Positions 13,580 through 24,859 of a stretch of 64,000 nucleotides of DNA are shown piece after piece. This stretch comes from Torreya grandis (taxonomy: Eukaryota > Streptophyta > Pinopsida > Cupressales > Taxaceae), in assembly GCA_037957365.1 (NCBI GenBank), contig JARHVA010002423.1, positions 2,508,501 through 2,572,500 of the forward strand. Reading direction: 5' to 3'. Positions within the stretch are counted from its first letter, which is position 1. Each line of letters opens with the position of its first letter. Below the pieces are notes generated by a model. That model searched no databases and was not told the DNA's origin. It saw only the letters and a list, made by a program, of their open reading frames with translations. The translations under genes were made by a program, and so were the position numbers.

Positions 13580-13692
13580 CATTGATGAGTGAGAAGTAAT
13601 AATCCTTACTCAATCATCAATGACAAAAGGAACATAAAATGGAAAACAACATTGGTTAGTGAGAAGTAACAAGCCAACCTCACTCAACAATG
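13580..13692. repeat. two tandem hairpin-forming units, period 70 bp
   Basis: Unit 1 pairs CATTGATGAGTGAG (13,580-13,593) with CTCAATCATCAATG (13,609-13,622), 13 of 14 positions. Unit 2 pairs CATTGGTTAGTGAG (13,650-13,663) with CTCACTCAACAATG (13,679-13,692), 12 of 14. Both loops are 15 nt. Confidence 0.65.
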
Positions 13693-15013
13693 GAAAAAGA
13701 TACATGAAAGTAAAAATAAACTTAGGTTTCCAAAAAAAAGGGTGGTAAAACAATAAAAAATGGTAAAAAGAAATCAAGGCATATTTATAAATGTAGAGCC
13801 ATGGTGTAAATAAATTAATTCATAGTTTCTCAAACATGTCTTTTTATTATAAAGATAGATAAAATTAAAACAAATAAGTTATAGCATATTTTTAAGATGT
13901 GAAGAAGAAGAAATTATAGAAGAGGTAAAATAGATTTAGAATCACACTTTGTTAGTCAAGGGGGGAATGAAATGGGTGGAGGGGATAATGATGGAAAAAT
14001 CAAGGTAGAAGAACTCTTTATCTAATTTAAGAGACTTCAAATTAAGTTTGTCAAAACAAAGGGACTTTCAACCTTAAGGAATCTGAAGAAATTCTCCTAG
14101 CCACATAAGTATTAGGTTAACAAATTAAGTACATAGATCAACCCATGAAAGCTATATGCATGAAAAGTAAAATGGACCTACCTTCTCACAACATGTTCCC
14201 CATTCTTCAGGACCCCTTATAGATCCTTTGATCTTCTATAAAGATTAAGTAATTGCATGAGAAAGTAGGTAGTACCATAGAGTTTATTGAATTCTCTTAT
14301 TCCAATCTACTAGCCTAACACACCCCAATAGACATCGACTCTATTGTAAGACCAACTGTGGATTTTGAACTTTAATTGGAGATAGGAGGTGTGATTTAAA
14401 TCATGTATTTTGGTGTGATTTTAATGTTTAAACTTTTTATGTTTATTTTTTATATTGTACCTTTTGTTTCAAATGATTAGGCTTTTAAATTTCTTTATGG
14501 ATTTTTATATTCCTCCTCCATACAAATTTGGAAAACCAAACATGGGTGCTAAAGGTGACTTTCATTTGAATAATTGAGACTTGGTTGCTAAGAGAGAACT
14601 TAGAGAGCATAATGTCTAAGAGTTTCATAAATTTAAATTAAATAAAAGTGTTATCTTGACTTCAGCCTTGTTTTATCCAATGTGGAGCGAAAGGAAAGGA
14701 AATCAAGAGGAATGAAACATGAAATAATTTGAGTAACTTCAAATCATAAAAAATATGACAAAGGGTAAAAAAGGGATATAATGATAGAAAAAGTATGATT
14801 ACTTATCATAAAAATTAGGGGAATGTAATAAAACATGCTGACATAGATTGTTTTGTAAATTTCATCTATCAAAAGAAACAAAAGCTAAAGCTAAGAAAAA
14901 AGATCAAAAACTTGTAACCATTACAAAAGACATTCTATAAAAGGAGTGAAAAGATGGTGATTTTATGAAAAATTCTAGGTCGTATCTATGGTCTTACACT
15001 AAAAATAATAAAA

Positions 15014-15145
15014 TATAAACCCAAGGGGGTGTACATAGCATGTGAAAAGTAAGTGGGATAATAAAAATAAGTTATTTTTAAGGGGGTGTATAAACCCAAG
15101 GGGGTGTACATAGCATGTGAAAAGTAAGTGGGATAATAAAAATAA
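15014..15145. repeat. direct repeat of about 57 bp, offset 75 bp
   Basis: A block beginning tataaacccaagggggtgta and running through 'gtgggataataaaaataa' is present at 15,014-15,070 and again at 15,089-15,145 with no difference that I can see. It lies against the truncated edge of the right LTR and may be linked to the event that removed the first part of that LTR. Confidence 0.8.
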
Positions 15146-15149
15146 TAAA

Positions 15150-15886
15150 CATAGATATACTTACCTAGAAGATGAACCCATCAAGACTCAATCTCTCCCT
15201 TGGCTAAAGGTTCTTCTTAATAGGTTTTTTTGGTTTGTAAGGATCACTAAGAAAATCCAAAGCATCCTAGACTTCTCCACAATATAAGATTCTTCTCCAA
15301 GTAGAAATCCTAAGCTAAGACACCTCAATTATACTGGCGGAAGAGTATATTGTAAAGAAGTACAAATGAATAATTAACTTTTGATGTATCTCTAAGAATG
15401 GAAAATGGATTTATTTATATAGGCAGGTCTAACCCTAAACCCTTTTGAAAGTTTTGGCCAACAAGGTCAACTTGGTCGACTTAGTAATAAAATTGACAAA
15501 AAACTAGGTAATGAACTATGTCAGTCATGGCTGACCTAGTTCTTAATAAGCTTTTGTAAATAACAATACAAGGTCTATGTGGTCAACATAGTCATGTAAA
15601 CTACAAAAAAGGGGTTTATATTAGAGAAAGGGATATTAAAGGTGGTAAATGATTAGAGGAGGGTGAAAAATAGGAGGTAAAGTTTAGGGAAATGTTTTTA
15701 GTAGCTGGTTGGATTGGTAATAAGTGGTAATAAGGGAAAACAATGCTACAAATCACCAATGGCATTCCTACCCCTTTCTAGATGCACCCCTTAAGGTGTG
15801 CACTCAGAGAGATTGAGACTCAATAGATTATTTCAAGATAGAAAGCATCATTAATTGATAAAGTTTGAAATAATTGTGTGTATACA
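15150..15886 (-). repeat. right (5') LTR of the small element, truncated
   Basis: It matches the left LTR from about 12,240 to 12,980, including 'acttacctagaagatgaa' and the TATA box at 15,414-15,423. It lacks the portion matching 11,796 to about 12,240, which would include the end of U5. The primer binding site next to it is therefore also lost. Confidence 0.8.
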
Positions 15887-16763
15887 AAAGGGAGGGTCCA
15901 ATATCACCCACAACAACCATGAAACATTTGTTAGTAAGGGGGATTAATATTAATTAATTAAATTAATTGTATAATATTTTGGGCTTCTCACCCTCTAGAA
16001 TATTTCCCTATTGGAAAAGCTTATGTTATGTATTGGGGTTCATGAACACTATACTCATCCAATTGAGTAATTAATGTGGGATTAAATCCACTCAGCCAAG
16101 CAACATGGGGGTCATTAATTACCAAGAGAAGGGTTAAATGATGGGTCATTACCACCCGAGTGATATAAGGGAGGGTCTAATATCACCCACAACAACCATG
16201 AAGAATTTCTTAGTAAGAAGTTTTAATATTATTTAATTAATTAAATTAATCACATAATATATTGGGCTTCTCACCCTCTAGAATATTTACCTATTGGCAA
16301 AGCTTATGTTGTGTATTGGGGTTTATGAACACTACACTCATCTAATTAAGTAATGAATATGGGATTAAATTCACTTGACCAAACAACATGGGGCATGATT
16401 AATTCTCAAGATAAGGGTAAAATGATGGGTCATTACCACCTAAGAGGTATAAGGGAGGGTCTAATATCCATCACAATAACCATGAAACATTTGTTAGTAA
16501 GGGAGATTAATATTATTTATTTAATTAAATTAATTGCATAATATTTCTAGATTCTCACCTTCTAAAATTTTTCCTTATTGATAAAGCTTATGTTGTGTAT
16601 TGGGTTTTATGAACACTACACTCATATAATTAAGTAATTAATGTGGGATTAAATCTACTCAATCAAGAGCATGGGGGGTCATTAATTCTCAAGAAAAGGG
16701 TTAAATTATGGGTCATTACCACTTGATTGGTATAAGGGAAGGTCCAATATCACCTGCAGTAAC
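15887..16763. repeat. tandem array of the 283-bp unit, right part (3 units)
   Basis: The array resumes with aaagggagggtccaatatca. The phase marker aaggg recurs at 15,888, 16,167, 16,451 and 16,734, with periods of 279, 284 and 283 bp. The left and right parts join in register once the LTR element and one target duplication are removed, giving an array of about six units before insertion. Confidence 0.9.
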
Positions 16764-16828
16764 CTTATACCCACAATATCATAGTTTTTTTGAGCATATA
16801 ATATTTTTTGACATATATATTATTATAT
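16764..16828. other. junction between tandem array and long repeat A
   Basis: Short A+T-rich spacer after the last partial array unit. The phrase ggatcctttactaaaaaat just right of it resembles ggagcctttgtcaagaat to the left of the array (about 10,899). This could be a long target duplication of the array-carrying insert, or chance. Confidence 0.35.
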
Positions 16829-19651
16829 TGGATCCTTTACTAAAAAATGCCATAAATTCCTTGCAACTATAGTGTAAACACCTATTTGACAAGAGAGTAA
16901 CCAAAAGATCCTCTTTTCCATAAAAGCCTAAAATAACATTGAGGACTATTTTAAGACTTGTTTATAACCAAGAGGGATATTCAATAAGTTCATCTAATGC
17001 TTGCATGGGATTCATGTAGATATTCAGACCCCAACTTACCTTTACAAGGCTAATAACTAGGCCTCTCGTGTTAGATGGTAAGAAAATCATCATAGGCTAA
17101 ACTCAAGGCTTAAAAGACTATTTCAATCACTATGGGAAGTCTTTAGAAACCTATGTAGGTCCATGATTTTTCTTCAAATTTATTTAGAGGAATACTCATG
17201 CTTTCATACCTATAAATAAGGTTGTAATCTACCTTTCGTAAATCCATATTGTTCATCCTTCTTGATTAAGGCTTAGTTATCTACTTGTAACCTATACTAT
17301 GAACCTATAAGCTTAGTAAATGACCTAAATATGGTGTTAACATATCTAATTTGCCTCAAAGACTCTCTATAATTGATTAAGAGAGTTTATCCAACTCAAA
17401 ATCTTACATACAAACTCAAAAAGGAGCTTTTCAAACCCTTTTTTATACAACAATAATTCACGCATGCCAAAACTCTATTCATTATAATGCATAGGAGATT
17501 AATAGAGGTAATAAAATTGGTTTAGTATCCATTTATATCCACTTTGAATTCTTTGAGATCTTATATCTTTCATCAGATCATATTCAAGGTTTAACAAGGG
17601 TTTTAGGGTCACTTCTTAGGGATACTTCATAAATCTAAGGAGCCTAACTAGAGAAAAAATGAAAATAATATTGAGTGTGAAAAACCCCCATCCTTCCATT
17701 ATAGTCTTAATATCCCATGAATCTTCTCATGTGAATTCACGTGTATTGGAAATTGATCCTCTTAGCCATATAAGCATGACTATGCATTCAAAGAGGGTTA
17801 TTTGGTAAGAAAATGCATAAAATTATTTGGTTTAGCTTTGAAATCCAATTTTAGGGTTTGTAAAACATCCCATTATATATTTAAATGGTTACATGATTTA
17901 ATTAACCCTTCAATCTACTAAAATCTACCTTAAGCTCTAAACAAGGGTTTGTAGCCAGTCACACTAAAGTGACCTTATTAGGACTTTTCCAACATTTTCC
18001 TTAATTATCATGGATATAAAACTTCATGGAGTTGTATTGAAACATTTAAATCTTTCCTTAAGACTCATAAATTAAAAAAATACTTCAAAATATATAATTT
18101 TTCTCAATTTCTCATACACAGGCTTGTGTGTGATCATTTAGACCTTTTAGGCCTGATTAGTCTTCTTGACCCCTTCATTGCTTCTAGTAAACTTTAAAAC
18201 CCTATGAATATCTTTTTATAATTTATTATTTAATTAAATATTTTATTTAAACTTATTATATACCTCATGTCTTAATAGAATAATCAATACACGTTTCATC
18301 AATTCACCCATAACTTGTTTGTGGGTGTTTATAGGCTCTTAACTACAATCTTGAAGGTGTATCTTTTATCATTGGAACTTTAGTGGATTTGAATAATATT
18401 ATAATGTTTATAATTATTATATTTACCTATATACAATCTTATAACCTTTTAATTCACATCATACATGTGCCCTTGGATCATGTTGTTTATATACAGACTG
18501 TATGTGTTCATTTAGGCCTTTTTGGCTATAGGTCACCAAAATGAGCTCCCTAGAATAATAAAACATTATTGATGTGATTTTTTTCTCTTGAAAATAATAT
18601 TAACATTTTATTTTGACCTATATACATATTTTTTTCCCAAAAACCCTCATCATCAACATGCTTTTTGATTCTATTGTCTGTTCTATACATTATATTACTT
18701 TGAATGCATTTGGATCTCCTTCTCTCATTGTTGCAATGAGAAGTTTGATTTCAAGTATTTTATATATTTTTTATAATTAAATATGACACTATATTATAAA
18801 TTAAATTTATCATATACACCCTCTATTGGGACCATTTAGTGTCAATATTGACCTATAAGTCTACATATTTGTAGGTTCACAGTCTTCTATTTGAACTTGG
18901 CTTGAATGAAAAGACTAGAAACTTTGAATCCAATGACTTACCTATTGGAATAACTTATGATCATGATATTAAATTTTATATGATATTTTAATTATATTTC
19001 AATTGTATTAGATAATAAAAGCATGCCCCCATTTGACAAGGTTTCTCCACCATGGTTGCTAGTTTAAATAGTTCAACTATGCATGCATAGTTGCCTACCT
19101 TTATTGAAGTGCACGCATCCAATGATGATTATATATGTATTAGGATAATTAATTAAGTTTTAAAATTTTAAATCCAACTCATTCATTAATTATATGTACC
19201 AAGATACCTCACAACTTTTTCACAAACAAGACTGTCATGCTCAAGCTATCAAATCAAGACTATTTGACACTGCATGAAATATGAAAATGAGGAAACTTGA
19301 AATAAAATGATATTAAATGGGTCAAAGAGTCTTAAATATACACTTAATAAACATATTAATTCATTCATTTGGTTTCATAACTCTACATTTGGAGAAAACT
19401 AATCTTGGTGGAATTTTGAGTCCTTTTTCTATAACTTAACTTCTTCACGATTGTTCATAAAGTTAAAGAGCCTAACTAGACAAAAAAATCCACAAAGTGG
19501 AAGATAATTTGGGTCCCCTCCTCTATACAATATATTTTACTCTAAATTTATCTCTCCTATAAGTACCATCCATAAATCAATTGGCTTTTTGAGGCTACAA
19601 AGAAGCTCGATGGAGAAAAGAATGGGTTTTGTGCCTTATTTGACTCTATAG
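16829..19651 (-). repeat. long repeat A, segment 2
   Basis: It aligns collinearly with about 32,045-34,850. Shared phrases include acctatttgacaagagagta, catacacaggcttgtgtgtg, aaggtgtatcttttatcatt and aagactatttgacactgcat. There is no coding. The segment ends exactly where the copia element starts, and repeat B is uninterrupted at the corresponding point. Confidence 0.88.
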
Positions 19652-20120
19652 TATTAGTGTAGGATTTATTTTCCTTGCATTTTCATTGAATTTTCATTTT
19701 ATTTTTCCTACTTAGATATTCCATGTCATTTTTATTTCCTAAAATTTTGGATAATATTTCTTAGGTGTACAGTCATAGGAGTTTCTATTGACCTGTCATA
19801 TGTCATAGTTGTTATCTTATGCCTCATTCATTTTGGGGGTTACTATGTTGACCAACTATTATTAGACCATGGAGTTACAATCTATTTTGAGGCATCCTTG
19901 ACTTAATTTAATGGAGGAGTTACATCCACTCCTATTTTTACTTGTACTTTATATATATTATCTAATCAGAATGTATTGACTTGGAGCCATCAACTTTTTT
20001 ATGTGTAAATTAGTCTTTATTTATTCATAATTTGTAGTTGTAGGTGTTTTCCTAGATTTTACCTTCATGTAAATCATGTATTGAATCAATTACATGAACT
20101 TTAATGAACTAAATGGCCCA
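19652..20120 (+). repeat. copia 5' LTR
   Basis: It is 469 bp and matches the 3' LTR through blocks such as gtcataggagtttctattga, ttttgaggcatcctt and ttggagccat. The expected initial TG has become TA (tattagtgta against tgttagtgta in the 3' copy). The right end is ...ggccca. Confidence 0.85.
19948..19959 (+). promoter_or_regulatory. possible TATA box in copia 5' LTR
   Basis: The run ttatatatatta lies in the middle of the LTR. The 3' LTR has cataaagatta at this place, so the motif is not preserved in both ends and its role is uncertain. Confidence 0.4.
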
Positions 20121-20134
20121 TGGCATCCCTGATA

Positions 20135-20150
20135 TGGTATCAGATCCATG
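20135..20150 (+). other. primer binding site (initiator tRNA-Met type)
   Basis: TGGTATCAGATCCATG lies 14 bases after the 5' LTR. It matches the common plant copia primer site TGGTATCAGAGC except for one G to T change. It marks the start of minus-strand cDNA synthesis and confirms the plus orientation. Confidence 0.85.
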
Positions 20151-21420
20151 TTGGTATCACTAGTGTCTGGTTTATTATTGTAATTAGTTTTGAATTTGAG
20201 ATTAATTCCTTTTGCAATAATTTTTTTTGGTTATTTTGGTATTTTTATTTGTTGGTTTGGTTGTTTTTCTATTTATTTTTGAGGACACATCAAATTTTTA
20301 TTTTCTAATGAGGTTTTAATGGCTCAAACTCAATGTTTCTCAGCTTTGTGAAGGATCTCCACAACCCTCCCAATGTCTTGCAGAGTAGTAAAAAAATCAT
20401 ACCACATTTTTTCTCTCTAATAGAAATTTGGAACCCCATAATATTTGTTTTAGGCATGAAATAGAGTATAAAGGCATATTGACCAGTTGTAGACCTTTGG
20501 ATAGATTTTTTTTGGCCTCTACATATAGCCTCAAATTTATGGGAGGCATTTTTGAAGGCTCTAACTATAAAAATGTCCCTTTAGTCATGTTTTTATACTT
20601 GGTATCATAAAAAACTATGTTTTTTTAATCTAAATTTCTCTATTAGCTACTCACAGCCTTCCTCAACATCCTAGAAACATCCTAGTTCATTTTTAGACCT
20701 GCATTTCTCCTTTGGCGATGCCCAAAATTAGATAAACTACTAGCAAAAGGAAACTAGGGTTTGGGTGCTTCATTTTGGTGATTTTATTTAGTGTGCCCAC
20801 TTTAAATCCAATGTGATATTTCAAACTTGTATTTTTTTCTTTATTTCTCATTTGATTTATCTTTTTATTCTAAAATGAATCTTTATGATTTTATGAATTA
20901 AGTCATTTTTGAGAAATTAGCTTTAAAGCCCATTTAGAGGTTTTTTAAGCATTGTATCTATACTTGATGAAGACAAAAGGTGAGGCCTAGATTATCAAGA
21001 TTCCAATTCCCCCTAATGATTAAAACCTCTACATTATACACTCTGAGTTGGTTCTAATGATTGGTTAGAAGTCTAGGTACCCCCTTAGCATTAGGCATAT
21101 TTTAATCATTTAGTGCAATTTTTTATTAAAAAATGGGATATTGATGGGAATTTGTTTTGTAATATCTTGTAAATGGTAGCTCAAAATTTAGTTACATATT
21201 TTTCAAAAGTGTGTATTTTTAATTTAACACATAGATATCCTATTTGCATTATAAAATGCATTCAATTATAAAGTGCCAAATTTGGGGGGGGGGGGGATTA
21301 CCTGACCTAGTTTCAGGGGGAGTGTATTGTGGTTTGTGATTCTGCTTTGTAATTCTCTTCTTTCTACACATTTTATTTCTATAATAACAAAAAAAAATTA
21401 ATCTTAATTCTATAGTGGAT
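20151..21420 (+). other. copia leader between primer site and gag
   Basis: About 1.27 kb without coding support. It holds a run of 13 G (21,284-21,296), which is striking in such A+T-rich DNA, and a second G-rich phrase, caggggga, shortly after. The small open frames here are low-complexity and I do not call them genes. Confidence 0.5.
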
Positions 21421-22380
21421 CTTATCACTATTAATGTACTCACACCCTTCAACTACCAGGAATGGAAAAGTAAGATTACAATGGTTCTTAGGAGTAAAGG
21501 GTTGTTTCACATAACCATAGGGGTAGAAATTGAGTCCAAAATTGAGGTAAACAAGATAAAATGGCTTAATAAATGTGATTAATCCTTTGTAAATTTATGT
21601 ATTTTAGTGTCGTTAGAACTCTTATTTCACATAGAGTTGGAAAATCTCCTAAAGAAGCATGGGACACCTTAGAAAACTTATTTGGGAAAGTTGACACCAT
21701 GAGGTGTCATAAGTTTGAGATAAAGATAGTTAGTCTAAGCCCTAAAAACTTTGACACATTAGAGGGCATATTCACCAAGATTAATTCACTTGTATTAAAT
21801 TTAAAAGAGTGTGGATCCTAGAATAAAGATGATCATTTAGCTCTTTATATGTTTACAAAACTAGGACCTAATTACTTTATATTTGTCTCTAACTTTTATG
21901 CTACCAAGAAAGCCATAGGAACCAATTATAAAATTCCATCCTTATATGAATTCATTATATATTTTACTAAGGAACATGATAATTTGATCTAGATGAGAAC
22001 CCTTAAGTCTTCCAAACCTTTAGCCCTCATTACTGGTAATGGGAAACAGAAAGCCTCTAGTAGTAAGGATAAGAAACAAAAGAGTAAGTATCCAAAGAAG
22101 AAGAAAGAATAGAAAACCACTATAAAAATTAGCACTAAAACCTCCTCCTCTAAATAAAAACCTAAGAGAGAGAATATTAAGTTCTCATATTGTAAGGAGA
22201 ATGGGCACGATGAGCACAAGTACATGAAGAAACATATAGACCACCTTACACATCTCTTGGAGAACAATATAGGGGTCCCTAAGTCTATCAAACAATCTTC
22301 ATTAGTCAAAGAATCCTCTAAGGCAAAGGAAAAAGGGAAAGATAAACCTAAGGGAAAATATTTATTTTTAGTGGCTTCCA
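21421..22380 (+). pseudogene. copia Gag (UBN2-type) with degraded zinc knuckle
   Basis: The translated trace opens with NYQEWKSKITMVLRSKGLF and continues with a PKEAWDTLENLFGK block and FDTLEGIFTKINSLVLNLKE, typical of the UBN2/retrotran_gag domain of copia elements. A lysine-rich stretch (KKQKSKYPKKKKE) precedes a nucleic-acid-binding knuckle at about 22,177-22,220. That knuckle reads FSYCKENGHDEHKY: the first and last cysteines of C-x2-C-x4-H-x4-C are replaced by Phe and Tyr. Several in-frame TAG stops are present. Gag would form the particle shell and bind RNA, but this copy cannot. Confidence 0.85.
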
Positions 22381-22700
22381 CATATGTTTTATCTTAGGTT
22401 ATAGACTCCAGTGCTTCACACCATATGGGTTCATCAGAGGTTAAGTTTCTTGACTTAGATCCCTATAACATGTCCTCTATCACTTTGGGTGATAACACTT
22501 GAAAAATAGTTTTAGGGAGAGGGTTTGTTGAAGTTTAAGGTGGAACATTCATAAATTTTATAAGTATACCTTCACTATCATCTAATATTCTTTCATTATA
22601 TCAGATTACCCACATAGGGCAGGTCATGAGAGTCAAGTTCACACCAGATTCTATTGAGATTAGAGAGATACATAGTGGCATTATAATTGAATTATGAAAG
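22381..22700 (+). pseudogene. copia aspartic protease
   Basis: The motif VIDSSASHHM at about 22,400 is the copia protease active site (usually D-S-G-A-[ST]-x-H). Here the active-site Gly is Ser. The codon just before VIDSS is TAG where a Trp codon is usual. A later ILGRG-like stretch reads IVLGRGFVEV. The protease would cut the polyprotein in the particle. Confidence 0.8.
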
Positions 22701-22779
22701 TCTAATCGCCATTTTAGGATATACACCTTCTCCCTTTTTTTCTATATGTTTGTCCTACCATATTTCTTACCCATTCAGA

Positions 22780-23660
22780 TGGATTTAATAGGTTATGGCA
22801 TGATCAATTTGGCCATCTTAACTACCACGATCTTGAGTAGATGAGTCAGTAGGACATGGTTACTAGTTTTCCTAGAGTTAAATTCTCTAAGGGACTTTAC
22901 GAGGGTTGTGCCCTTCATAAACATCTTAAAGATAAATTTGACAAAGGAAAAGTTAGGACAACTTTAGTACCTCTTGAGTTGATTCATAGTGATGTCACAA
23001 GATAGTTTCCCCATCCTTATTTTAACAAGGCCATATACATCCTCACCTTCATTGATGAATTTTACAAATACACATGGGTTTAATTTCTTATTCAAAAGTC
23101 TAAAGTGTTTGATAATTTTTGAGACTTCAAGAATCTTGCTAATAAGTAATCTAGAAAGTGCATCAAAATCCTTTAGATAGATAATGTGGGGGAGTGCATC
23201 AACCACATATTTGATTAGTTTTGTACCACATAGGGGATTGATCTTCACTAGTTAGTACCATACACTCCTTATAAAAATGGTGTAGTAGAATGCAAGAATT
23301 GGTCCTTCAAAGATATGGAAAACTATATGATTTAATCTATATTATTGGCTCCACATTTTTGGGTAGAGGACATCAATTGTGCATGCTATATTAAAAACTA
23401 GGTTCCTCACAAATATTTAGAGGGTATCACTCCTTTTTAATCTTAGCATAATAGGAAACTATAGGTGTAGTATTTTAAGGTCTTTGAATCACCTATGATG
23501 ACATGCATTCTAAAAAATAAACACAAAGATATGGAGGCTCAATCCAAAACTTTCATCTTTATTGGGTATCCAAACAAGGTCAAGGATTATAGGCTTCTCC
23601 ACCCTATGACTCATTAGTTGTTCATTGAGAGAATTTTTAGGTTTCAAGAGAGTCCCACTT
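22780..23660 (+). pseudogene. copia integrase
   Basis: The trace begins with the zinc-binding region WHDQFGHLNYHDL (HH pair), followed by YEGCALHKH in place of the usual C-x2-C. The core shows ELIHSDV (first Asp, about 22,985), IDNVGEC (second Asp, about 23,180) and PYTPYKNGVVECKN (Glu, about 23,288), so the DDE residues survive. A copia-type extension with FIGYPNKVKDYRL follows. At least eight in-frame stops interrupt it. Integrase inserts the cDNA into the host chromosome. Confidence 0.85.
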
Positions 23661-23999
23661 AATCTTTAATAGATAATTATCCATCTACATTGGTTTCACT
23701 TAGTTTGGATGAGTAGTCTGAGGATTTAGATTATTCACAGTAGGTTCCTAAGGAAAAGGCTTCTTCTTTTTCTTTTGACAGTGAGTCTAGTAATGAATAA
23801 AGTGATGGGGACTCATCCTCATCCACTTTTAGGCATGCATTAGAGGATGATAATTTATCACCCAACTCACCCACTTCAAGACATCTTTAGGATAGGTAGA
23901 CACTTCAGAGTATAGGTACTTAAGTAGGGGATCTAAATGATGATAGACATACTCAGGCAAAATTTTAGAGTGGACAACATGCCTTCTTTGCTTCTATGA

Positions 24000-24780
24000 C
24001 TGATCCACAAACTTTTAGAGAGGCATCAAGCATACCTGAGTGAGATAGATCCGTGGATGAGGAATATGATTCCTTTATTAAAAATCACACTTGGGATTTG
24101 ACTTAACTTCCTAAGGGAAGGAAGATGGTTTGATGCCATTGGATATATCAAACAAAGTATGCTATAGATGGGTATGTTGACAAGTACAAAGCTAGATTGG
24201 TATCTAAAGGTTTTTCATAAGTAGTTAGAATCAACTACTTAGAGACATTTGTACTAGTAGCTAAGATGACTTTGATCAAACTCACACTTGTAGTAGTTGT
24301 TACACATGGTTGGAGTGCATATCAGATGGACATGAAGATTGAATTTCTTCATGGAGACCTTGAGGAGGAAATCTATATGGATCAGCCACCTAGATTTATT
24401 TGGGATTCTTCTATAGTGTGTAAACTTAAGAAATCTATTTATGGCCTCAAACAGGCTTGTCAGGTTTGGTATGGAAAATAGATTCCTTACTTCTTGCTTC
24501 AAGTTTTACCCAATGCCACTCATACTCTAATGTGTACTTCTTATGATAGGATGATTCATTGTTGATACTAGTTTTATATGTTGATGACCTTTTGATCATT
24601 GAGAATTTTTCTTCATCTATCTTGGTGGTGAAGAAAACTATTTAGGATAGATTTTCCATGAGTAACTTGGGACTATTACACTACTTCCTTGGCATTGAGA
24701 TCACTTATATCAATTCAAGTATTTTACTTGCATATCCCAAGTACTCTCTTGATAATTTGGCATGATTTCACATGGCTGAT
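24000..24780 (+). pseudogene. copia reverse transcriptase
   Basis: In order: a WDLT..PKGRK block, KYKARLVSKGFS, the polymerase block YQMDMKIEFLHGDLEEEIYM, then CKLKKSIYGLKQACQVWY (24,417-24,475) and the catalytic LYVDDLLI (24,574-24,597). These are hallmark copia RT motifs. The first catalytic Asp block reads DMKIEFLHG (usually DVKxAFLNG). A TAG stop directly follows WYGK, and a frameshift follows the YVDD block. RT would copy element RNA into DNA. Confidence 0.9.
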
Positions 24781-24859
24781 TTTAATTCATCTACAAATTT
24801 ATTCCTATTTGGATTCAAGCTTGAGGCTAACTATTCCACTCCATTGGTTGATGCTACCT

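Larger units (their letters stand above)
12981..15149. other. interior of the small LTR element, no coding recognised
   Basis: About 2.2 kb with no Gag, protease, RT or integrase motif on either strand. It contains two tandem hairpins at 13,580-13,692 and a 57-bp direct repeat at 15,014 and 15,089. This is what a LARD-like or deletion-derivative interior looks like. Confidence 0.6.
11796..15886 (-). mobile_element. small non-autonomous LTR element (G2-type LTRs) inserted in the 283-bp array
   Basis: Related sequences at 11,796-12,980 and about 15,150-15,886 bound a 2.2-kb interior. The left LTR starts TGTATGCAATGGG and ends TGTGTATACA, and the right one ends TGTATACA. Read on the minus strand, this is the TGTATACACA start of the G2 LTR at 35,713. 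Just inside the left LTR, the minus strand reads GAGTGGGGCATA, a good polypurine tract, which fixes the orientation. The flanks caagg (11,791-11,795) and aaagg (15,887-15,891) look like a 5-bp target duplication with one change. The interior has no Gag or Pol trace, so any movement would have depended on proteins from another element. Confidence 0.8.

Noticed and set aside
10917..16763. CRISPR-like array
   Set aside because: Units are 283 bp, contiguous and similar throughout, with no short-repeat and unique-spacer pattern, and the context is eukaryotic.
20135..20160. Possible tRNA gene fragment (tRNA-Met-like sequence)
   Set aside because: Only the 3'-end complement is present, directly after an LTR, so it is a primer binding site and not a tRNA gene.
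20120..20308. 62-codon hydrophobic open frame at the copia primer site
   Set aside because: It overlaps the LTR end and the primer binding site, and its hydrophobicity comes from T-rich sequence.
21989..22381. 130-codon minus-strand open frame with a hydrophobic sequence
   Set aside because: It is the complement of the lysine- and serine-rich copia Gag/protease region (AAG/AAA codons read as CTT/TTT), so it is a composition artefact.
22989..23248. Open frames on both strands in the copia integrase region
   Set aside because: The minus-strand frame is a shadow, and the plus-strand one is a frameshifted reading of the integrase core.
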